From positions 1 to 10,675 of the forward strand of contig DAHWIS010000007.1 in NCBI GenBank assembly GCA_027344745.1: a DNA stretch of 10,675 nt, written 5' to 3'. This DNA is from Microcaldota archaeon (lineage in GTDB: Archaea; Micrarchaeota; Micrarchaeia; Micrarchaeales; Micrarchaeaceae). The position numbers and the translations under genes are program-made. The notes beneath the pieces were generated by a model, which saw nothing but the letters and a program-made list of their open reading frames with translations, had not been told where the DNA came from and did not search any database. Shown here one piece after another: positions 5,974-10,675 of this stretch (the first letter of the stretch is position 1; every line of letters begins with the position of its first letter).

Positions 5974-6525
5974 ATGAAAGCTTATATAATATCAGAAGAC
6001 CCGCATTCTGGGGTGCATTTGGCCAATTTTCTTAATACGAACGGCAATAAAGCCATAATCTCGGAAGAGAACGGAAGTGATTACCGTATGCAGCTACAGG
6101 ATCTCACATTGCATAAAGAAGATTCTGACCTGAATATAATAATAACTTCAAAGCCCGCTGTCCTAACGATAGAGTCCAATAAATTGGACGGCATCAGGGC
6201 GATGCTTTGTAAGACCGCAGACGATTTGGATTCTATCGATGAGGCGGGTGTCAATACCGTGCTTCTGGACAGTTCGTTTAGCGATGAAGAAATCTGCGGC
6301 TTGTTCAAAAAATATGGTTCAGCGAGCGTCACAGAAAGAGGATTTCGACAGCAGAAAAGTGCATTTCAGTTAACGAAGCAAATCGATGATAGCGCACAAA
6401 GGCATCAAAAACCGCAAAAGAAATTCGCAAAGCCTGTAAATGACGATGACGAGCAAAAAGAACCGTTCTGGAATCCCAAGAAAGGAGTAAAGAAAAATTT
6501 AAAAGACATATTCGGTCTTGAATGA
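5974..6525 (+). CDS. RpiB/LacAB-like fold protein lacking catalytic residues
   Basis: I see a degenerate relative of ribose-5-phosphate isomerase B. Over about 138 residues the order of RpiB elements is kept: MKAYIISEDPHSG (1-13; RpiB has a GxDHxG motif here), a strand NIIITSKP (54-61) where RpiB has ICGTG with the catalytic cysteine, the best match SNKLDGIRAMLC (68-79; RpiB ANKxxGIRAxxC), VNTVLLDSSF (93-102; RpiB NxxVLxxGxR) and FRQQKSAFQLTKQI (124-137; RpiB GGRHxxRVxxI). The active-site Cys and the two His are replaced, so isomerase activity is not expected. A charged tail (about 139-183, ending NLKDIFGLE) is extra. It is followed after 4 nt by an HTH regulator, suggesting a ligand-sensing or scaffold role (inference). 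The RpiB link is my motif reading and needs a profile search. Confidence 0.55.
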   Translation: MKAYIISEDPHSGVHLANFLNTNGNKAIISEENGSDYRMQLQDLTLHKEDSDLNIIITSKPAVLTIESNKLDGIRAMLCKTADDLDSIDEAGVNTVLLDSSFSDEEICGLFKKYGSASVTERGFRQQKSAFQLTKQIDDSAQRHQKPQKKFAKPVNDDDEQKEPFWNPKKGVKKNLKDIFGLE

Positions 6526-6529
6526 TATC

Positions 6530-6856
6530 ATGAGAATGTCATGTGAAAACGTTATAAAATTAGCAATACCTGCCATACGTGCCGCAATAGCTGGACAGTT
6601 GATTGCAAACTACCATTTCACACAAACCGAAATAGCCAACTATTTAGGGGTCACCCAGTCCGCTGTAAGCAAATACGCAAATAACAGGTATTCAGAGGAT
6701 ATAAATTCACTCAAGGAAGCCGTAGAAAGAAAAGGCGCAGAGAAGGAGGTAATAGATATGATAATATCCGGAAAGAGCACCATGGCAGTATCAAAGAAGA
6801 TAGATTCGATTGCAACAAGTAAACTAATATTCAACGAAGCATCGAAACTTGCATGA
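6530..6856 (+). CDS. HTH transcriptional regulator, COG2522-type
   Basis: A small DNA-binding protein of the archaeal COG2522 (Fis-type HTH) group; members occur alone or fused to other domains, including thiamine-related ThiN modules. The 108-residue product starts MRMSCENVIKLAIPAIRAAIAGQL (family pattern CExVxxxVLPAIRAxIAxxL) followed by a clear helix-turn-helix, FTQTEIANYLGVTQSAVSKY (30-49). The C-terminal half is helical and lacks the cysteine-rich tail that I recall from many relatives. ATG 6530 is 4 nt after the previous stop and gives the family N terminus; TTG 6518 would overlap the previous gene. It is in one unit with the RpiB-like gene and converges with translin across a hairpin. 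Its target is unknown; autoregulation from the 5888-5973 region is a reasonable guess. Confidence 0.8.
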   Translation: MRMSCENVIKLAIPAIRAAIAGQLIANYHFTQTEIANYLGVTQSAVSKYANNRYSEDINSLKEAVERKGAEKEVIDMIISGKSTMAVSKKIDSIATSKLIFNEASKLA

Positions 6857-6872
6857 ACCGTGCGCTATACGG

Positions 6873-6892
6873 AAAAGCGGCAAATATGCCGC
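6873..6892 (-). terminator. Hairpin plus T-run after translin
   Basis: On the minus strand a perfect 6-bp stem, GCGGCA with TGCCGC and a 4-nt loop, begins directly after the translin stop codon and is followed by TTTT (6876-6873). On the + strand the same hairpin has no T-run after it, so it points to the end of the glyS-ogg-translin unit. Confidence 0.6.
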
Positions 6893-7486
6893 CTAATGAT
6901 TATCCTGCTTGGGAGAATTTGCAGCATCAAAATAAAGGATTTCATTACCTGCATTTTCTATCTGTATTCTGGCTACATCCTGCTTCTTCCTCAGTCCTTG
7001 GAGCGTTGCCTCGGCAAATCTAAGGCTCCTTGTCGTATCATATATATGCTTCATGTTGTCAAAAAACTTATTTGCCAAATCAATTTCGCGCACCCTAAGC
7101 GCTTCGAAAATCTCTCTTTTTAACTCGCCAACAACATCCAGCAGTCCCAAAATATACGCATCCTCAGACACACCCACTTCAGATACGCGCAATATGGTGC
7201 CGTTGTTCTTGATCGATGAAAAAATCATAGCTTCTGCATACTCCTGATACGCTTGCAAGGAGTAATATTCCATGCCTGCATCTATCCGCTTTAGCTCATG
7301 TATTTCTTCATGCAATTGCGATCCTACCAAAGACGCATCAGCGATTTTCCCGTTGTGCAGCATTGTTATCATCTTTCCCGAATTCCTTATTATGTCGCGC
7401 GACAATCTTGCCACTCTATCAAAATTCTCCTGTTTCTTGACCAAGTAACTGCCTATATTTTCAATATCGTCCGTAAAACCATCCAT
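6893..7486 (-). CDS. Archaeal translin/TRAX family RNA-binding protein, probable nuclease
   Basis: Translin-family proteins form octameric shells that bind single-stranded RNA or DNA; TRAX-like members are Mg-dependent endoribonucleases. The all-helical 197-residue protein fits the family in length and motifs: FDRVARLSRDIIRNSGKMITMLH (22-44), QEYAEA (81-86) and LLDVVGELKREI (115-126). In human TRAX the catalytic acids sit in QEYVEA and in the Asp of GVADLTGEL; the matching Glu82, Glu85 and Asp117 are all present here, so nuclease activity is plausible. The start ATG 7486 is chosen because AGGTGAT lies 4 nt before it. A longer frame from GTG 7537 overlaps the upstream stop but adds 17 residues not expected in the family. 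It is the last gene of a glyS-ogg-translin operon. Confidence 0.85.
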   Translation of the reverse strand: MDGFTDDIENIGSYLVKKQENFDRVARLSRDIIRNSGKMITMLHNGKIADASLVGSQLHEEIHELKRIDAGMEYYSLQAYQEYAEAMIFSSIKNNGTILRVSEVGVSEDAYILGLLDVVGELKREIFEALRVREIDLANKFFDNMKHIYDTTRSLRFAEATLQGLRKKQDVARIQIENAGNEILYFDAANSPKQDNH

Positions 7487-7489
7487 CAC

Positions 7490-7496
7490 ATCACCT
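7490..7496 (-). promoter_or_regulatory. Ribosome binding site for translin
   Basis: AGGTGAT on the minus strand is one of the strongest Shine-Dalgarno-like matches in the window, and the GGTGA core is 4 nt before ATG 7486. It decides the translin start against the in-frame GTG at 7537, which has no such site. Confidence 0.6.
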
Positions 7497-7536
7497 AATC
7501 CAGACAAGGAAGACCGCGCCATCAAGGGGAATGCCA

Positions 7537-8412
7537 CTAAATATTCATTCCGTGGTAAAAAAGGTATTGTTGTGCAAAACCTGCATATTTACCCCATCTT
7601 TTTTCCGCAAAAGCATGTAATTCCCCGACCGTTTTTTTCTTGCCCTTGAAATAAAATTTTTCAAGCGTCCTTTTTACCCAAACGTCTATCGGAAACGCAT
7701 GCATATTCCCATAGCCCATCAGAGCTATGCAATCGGCGACCTTATCGCCCACGCCGAATATCTCCGTCAGCTCCGATTTAAGTCCGTCGTAATCGTTAGG
7801 GTTCAGTTTGTACAAATCCAGGTTATACGTGCAGTATTGCGCAGCGCCTACGAGATATTTAGCTCTGAATCCTGCGCCTATTTTTTTAAAATCGTTTTCA
7901 GTAACCTTAAGCAAGTCCGCACTTCTAGGGAACGATCTGCCTACAACCCTATCATTATCATCTTTTATCTCGGATCCAAAAGCGGCAACTAGGTTAAGCA
8001 CCATGCGCCTTATCCTCTTCACGTTATTGAATTGGGACATTATAAAGCACACTGTGGTTTCCCATGGGTCATTAAGCGTTACCCGCATGCCGTGATACTT
8101 TTCTATGGCATTTCTCATGAATGCATCTGTGGATACCGATTCGTACATGTTTTTTATGTCATCGTCCAACCGGAATCTTTTTTTAACATCGTCAATCGCA
8201 TTGGCGTATCTGCTTGCCACTACTATGCGCCCTCTCCTGACATCCCCCTCAAAGCCTACATTAAGTATGTGCTGTCCGTTTGCATAAGTGAGTGTATTGC
8301 TTGCATTATTATAATGTCCGTAGAATGTCAACGGCTGTGCGCTTTCAAACGTATGCTTAAGGCTGAAATCTGCGACCTTTATTATGTTTGTGAACACTTC
8401 ATCATAAGCCAT
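7537..8412 (-). CDS. ogg1: OGG1-type 8-oxoguanine DNA glycosylase/lyase
   Basis: A base-excision repair enzyme that removes 8-oxoguanine and cleaves the abasic site. The 291-residue protein has an N-terminal beta-rich domain (about 1-115) as in OGG1, which separates it from the shorter archaeal Ogg2 and AGOG types. The HhH-GPD core follows: FIMSQFNNVKRI (123-134; OGG1 has SSNNN), AGFRAKYL (180-187; OGG1 GYRARYV), the helix-hairpin-helix FGVGDKVADCIALM (219-232) with the Schiff-base Lys224, and FPIDVWV (240-246) with catalytic Asp243. All key residues are present. Its ATG follows the glyS stop with no gap (TGAATG), and translin lies downstream. AlkA is a less likely alternative, because the K/D pair marks a bifunctional glycosylase of the OGG1 type. 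Confidence 0.88.
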   Translation of the reverse strand: MAYDEVFTNIIKVADFSLKHTFESAQPLTFYGHYNNASNTLTYANGQHILNVGFEGDVRRGRIVVASRYANAIDDVKKRFRLDDDIKNMYESVSTDAFMRNAIEKYHGMRVTLNDPWETTVCFIMSQFNNVKRIRRMVLNLVAAFGSEIKDDNDRVVGRSFPRSADLLKVTENDFKKIGAGFRAKYLVGAAQYCTYNLDLYKLNPNDYDGLKSELTEIFGVGDKVADCIALMGYGNMHAFPIDVWVKRTLEKFYFKGKKKTVGELHAFAEKRWGKYAGFAQQYLFYHGMNI

Positions 8413-9948
8413 TCAATCATCATCTGCGTATGCGGCATAATTCGATATGTTGCTGAATCTGGACGGATCGAACTTCGATGCCTGCAAGAGCATATCCGCC
8501 ATATCGCTTATTTTTATGCGCATTTGGCTTTTATCCTCCATATTTCTTAATGTCACTGTATCATAATTCTCCGAATTCCTGTCTACTGTGTCGTAGTCGA
8601 TGGTTATGCAGAACGGGGTCCCTATTTCGTCCATCCTTGCATACCTCCTGCCTATCGATCCGGACATGTCGAATTCGACACTAAGAATGGGCTTTAAGGA
8701 CAGATATACCTCACGTGCCTTGCGAACCAGCGCATCTTCGCGCTGCAGCGGGAAAATTCCGGCTATAACCGGAGCAAGAGGCTTCGGCAACTTTAATATA
8801 GAGCGGGAGTCGGTTTTTTCGTATAAACAATCTATCATCATCCATATATTCCTATCCACACCAAAGCTCAATTCCAATACGTGGGGCACCAGTTTTTTGT
8901 CACCGGTTCTTATCGACAAGTCCTGTCCGGAGCCTTTGGAATGCGCTTTCAGATCATAATCTGTCCGGTAATGCAGGCCCCCGACCTCCCGGAATCCACC
9001 CCAACTCTCGACGTTAACTTCTATGTCCATATGCAGCTTGTTGTAAAATGCCTTTTCATTGCCTCCTTTTTCATAGAACCTTATGCGGTCGCCGCTTATG
9101 CCTATGACCTCGGTGTAAAATGTATTTATCAACCCCATGTGAAATGCATAAAATTGCGGTATGTTATATCGTTCCACAATATCCTGGACCGATATGCTTT
9201 CTTGCCTGCCCTCATTTACATACATAGCTACATTAAGCTTCAAATCTTTTATGCTGTCTATGCTTATGCCCCAGCTGTCAGGGGCGAAAAATATCTGGAG
9301 CTCCGCCTGCGTAAGCTCTCTTAGCCTGTATAATCCCTGTCTTGGCGATATCTCATTTCTGTATGCTTTACCTACTGCGGCCAGCCCAAACGGAAGTTTC
9401 TTTTTTGATATCGAGAATTCCCTGAAAAAATTAAGGTATACCGACTGCGCAGTTTCAGGCCTAAGGTATGCCTTTTCATTCCTCTCTGGCCCTAAATAAA
9501 GGTCGAACATCATGTTGAATGCCCTTGAAGCTCCAAATGTGCCCTTGCATTTCGGGCAGATTACTTTGTTCTTTGATATCGCATCGTCCAATTCTGCGGC
9601 GTTAGCTCCTTCTGATACGTCAATGCCTAAATCCTTCAATAATACGTCCGCCCTGAAATAGGTGTTGCATTTGGTGCATCCTACAAGTATGTCATTGAAC
9701 AGTGCCGCATGGCCGGATGCAACTAATGGTTTTTCCGGCAGTATTGTGGATCCATCTATCAAATGGTAATTTTCCATCCGTTCCACAAAGTAAGCCATCC
9801 ATACTGATTCAAACCTTCTTTTGATAGCAGCCCCTATATGGCCATAATCGTATAATCCAGATGCGCCCCCATATATTTCAGCAGTGGGTGCAAATATGCC
9901 CTTGCGTTTGGCTAATGCCGTAAGATCTTCTATATTCAATGCAAACAC
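8413..9948 (-). CDS. glyS: Glycyl-tRNA synthetase, alpha2 (archaeal/eukaryotic) type
   Basis: It charges tRNA-Gly. The 511-residue class II enzyme shows IYGGASGLYDYGHIGA (25-40), GHAALFNDILVGCTKC (79-94), a probable zinc site of Cys91, Cys94, Cys131 and Cys134, AYLRPETAQSVYLNF (160-174), motif 2 FGLAAVGKAYRNEISPRQG (187-205), motif 3 LELSFGVDRNIW (358-369), and an anticodon-binding domain (about 393-490) with GSIGRRYARMDEIGTPF (430-446). It is somewhat shorter than the usual archaeal form of about 570 residues, but the catalytic and anticodon domains look complete. The start is GTG 9948, with GAGGAAGGA directly before it; TTG 9939 is another option. It heads a glyS-ogg-translin operon with no gap to ogg. 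Confidence 0.95.
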   Translation of the reverse strand: MFALNIEDLTALAKRKGIFAPTAEIYGGASGLYDYGHIGAAIKRRFESVWMAYFVERMENYHLIDGSTILPEKPLVASGHAALFNDILVGCTKCNTYFRADVLLKDLGIDVSEGANAAELDDAISKNKVICPKCKGTFGASRAFNMMFDLYLGPERNEKAYLRPETAQSVYLNFFREFSISKKKLPFGLAAVGKAYRNEISPRQGLYRLRELTQAELQIFFAPDSWGISIDSIKDLKLNVAMYVNEGRQESISVQDIVERYNIPQFYAFHMGLINTFYTEVIGISGDRIRFYEKGGNEKAFYNKLHMDIEVNVESWGGFREVGGLHYRTDYDLKAHSKGSGQDLSIRTGDKKLVPHVLELSFGVDRNIWMMIDCLYEKTDSRSILKLPKPLAPVIAGIFPLQREDALVRKAREVYLSLKPILSVEFDMSGSIGRRYARMDEIGTPFCITIDYDTVDRNSENYDTVTLRNMEDKSQMRIKISDMADMLLQASKFDPSRFSNISNYAAYADDD

Positions 9949-9983
9949 TCCTTCCTCTTTTGGTAATTTTTTTTATCATTGGA

Positions 9984-9995
9984 GGTATAAAAACC
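9984..9995 (-). promoter_or_regulatory. TATA-like promoter of the glyS operon
   Basis: Minus-strand GGTTTTTATACC contains a TATA-like core that would start transcription near 9963, leaving a short leader with the purine-rich GAGGAAGGA. A second A/T run (GATAAAAAAAATTA, 9965-9978) could instead give a start at about 9946-9948. Either way this 72-nt gap separates glyS from the upstream gene. Confidence 0.4.
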
Positions 9996-10020
9996 TAATG
10001 CTTGATTGCCGGCACCAGTG

Positions 10021-10675
10021 TCAAAGAAATACAAAGGAGGAGCCTTTCTTCACTGCAATTGTGTTGTTATTTTTAGCTGCTATCTGCCTGTCGAATATGA
10101 GCGTAGTGCCCTCGACGAACTTTGCGTCTTTTAAGATAAGCCTGAGAATCCCTCTGGTTGAATTACTGTCCATCCAATGGAAGACGTTAGAAAAATATAT
10201 CAGGTCTGGCGCGTTTTCTGTTGCGACTTCTGCCAAATACTCATAAATGTCTTTTGCGTAAAGATTCATTATTGGCATATTGCTGAATTTCAGTGTAGGT
10301 ATCAGAAATTTTGAAAGATCACATCTTTTTTGCGGTTCTATGTGGATGTTTCCCTCTAACCCGAACATGCTGCCATCTATAACCGCATCATCCAACTTTA
10401 TGCTGGTGGCATTTGCTATGGTCTTCGACAATGCGACATCGCGCCTGAGGAATACTCTGAAGTTGTTTTCTGCTGCCTTTCTATGCCGTATGCATAGATG
10501 TTTGAAGTTCAACAGCTGCGCATAAGACACATCCATGCCGATAAGCGATTCGAAATGATTTTTAGGTAAAAGTTCAGATATTAGATTCAGAGCCAATCCT
10601 CCACCAACTATAAAGGCAAATTTTGATTTATTTTCTATTTTTGAGAACTCGCCGCCATATATGCGCTCATTGGTA
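10021..10675 (-). CDS. SAM-binding protein resembling DUF3419/BtaA, 5' end outside window
   Basis: The reading frame runs open to the window edge, so the N terminus is missing; 217 residues are visible and no in-frame ATG or GTG is seen. A Rossmann-type SAM site is suggested by FIVGGGLALNLISE (21-34 of the visible part) and an acidic residue after strand 2, Asp48 in IGMDVSYAQLLNFKHL. The order D-x3-AQL-x-(N/L)-x-K, and later DLIYFSNVFHWMD (157-169), resemble DUF3419/BtaA proteins (DxNxxQLxLxxLK and LSNxxxW), which transfer an aminocarboxypropyl group from SAM in betaine lipid synthesis. A general class I methyltransferase is the main alternative. Betaine lipids are not expected in archaea, so any substrate would be different (inference). 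It is co-directional with glyS but separated by 72 nt. Confidence 0.5.
   Translation of the reverse strand, partial: TNERIYGGEFSKIENKSKFAFIVGGGLALNLISELLPKNHFESLIGMDVSYAQLLNFKHLCIRHRKAAENNFRVFLRRDVALSKTIANATSIKLDDAVIDGSMFGLEGNIHIEPQKRCDLSKFLIPTLKFSNMPIMNLYAKDIYEYLAEVATENAPDLIYFSNVFHWMDSNSTRGILRLILKDAKFVEGTTLIFDRQIAAKNNNTIAVKKGSSFVFL

Noticed and set aside
7487..7537. GTG 7537 as the translin start, overlapping the glycosylase stop (TAGTG)
   Set aside because: It adds 17 residues unlike the family and lacks a ribosome binding site, while ATG 7486 has AGGTGAT in front. The overlap remains a possible alternative.
8032..8550. 172-codon open frame on the + strand opposite the glycosylase and glyS end
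   Set aside because: It lies antisense to two strongly recognised genes; the Cys/His/Ile-rich product has no recognisable domain.
8881..9324. 147-codon open frame on the + strand inside glyS
   Set aside because: It is antisense to the conserved GlyRS catalytic region and has no recognisable features.
1..10675. CRISPR array, transposon, tRNA or rRNA
   Set aside because: There are no regularly spaced repeats, transposase motifs or inverted ends, and gaps between genes are too short for a tRNA except 1934-2103, where no cloverleaf is seen.

Overview
The window looks like a gene-dense piece of archaeal chromosome. It carries archaeal/eukaryotic-type information-processing genes: uL10 (P0), P-type L12, the exosome subunit Csl4, RNA polymerase subunit L, Kae1 and Bud32, eS26, an alpha2-type glycyl-tRNA synthetase and an archaeal translin. 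Short compact versions of several proteins, heavy use of ATA isoleucine codons, very tight spacing and the mix of ribosomal proteins would fit a DPANN lineage such as the Micrarchaeota (ARMAN group). That placement is an inference, not something the sequence proves. I see no mobile element, CRISPR array, tRNA or rRNA, and no gene-free stretch over 300 bases.

Layout. 1-1206 (+): the ribosomal stalk genes uL10 and L12, closed by a hairpin/T-run. 1205-1933 (-): a YgjP/DUF45-type zinc metallopeptidase convergent with them. 1934-2103: a divergent promoter region with repeats. 2104-2993 (+): csl4-rpoL. 3069-4659 (+): kae1-bud32, the KEOPS core, from a promoter that looks leaderless. 4680-5887 (-): eS26 followed by a zinc-finger/membrane protein whose start overlaps the eS26 stop. 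5888-5973: a second divergent promoter region. 5974-6856 (+): an apparently inactivated RpiB-like protein and a COG2522-type HTH regulator. 6873-9948 (-): glyS, an OGG1-type DNA glycosylase and translin, closed by a hairpin/T-run. 10021-10675 (-): the 3' part of a SAM-binding protein resembling the DUF3419/BtaA family, cut by the window edge.

How it works together. Most of the window serves translation and RNA metabolism: stalk and small-subunit ribosomal proteins, tRNA charging, t6A tRNA modification, RNA degradation (exosome, translin) and transcription (RpoL). Where promoters can be read, first genes of operons tend to have a TATA-like box about 25-27 nt before the start codon, suggesting leaderless mRNAs, while some internal genes have GGTGA-type ribosome binding sites.

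Less ordinary points: a stalk base protein without the acidic tail; an RpiB fold without its catalytic residues next to a DNA-binding regulator; a ribosomal protein coupled to a B-box/membrane protein; a GlyRS-OGG1-translin operon; a recurring AAGGTGCG motif, including a 17-base exact repeat and a 10-bp inverted repeat; and bacterial-style hairpin/T-run ends. I do not see a clear new defence or mobile system. The best candidate for an undescribed module is the RpiB-like/HTH pair.
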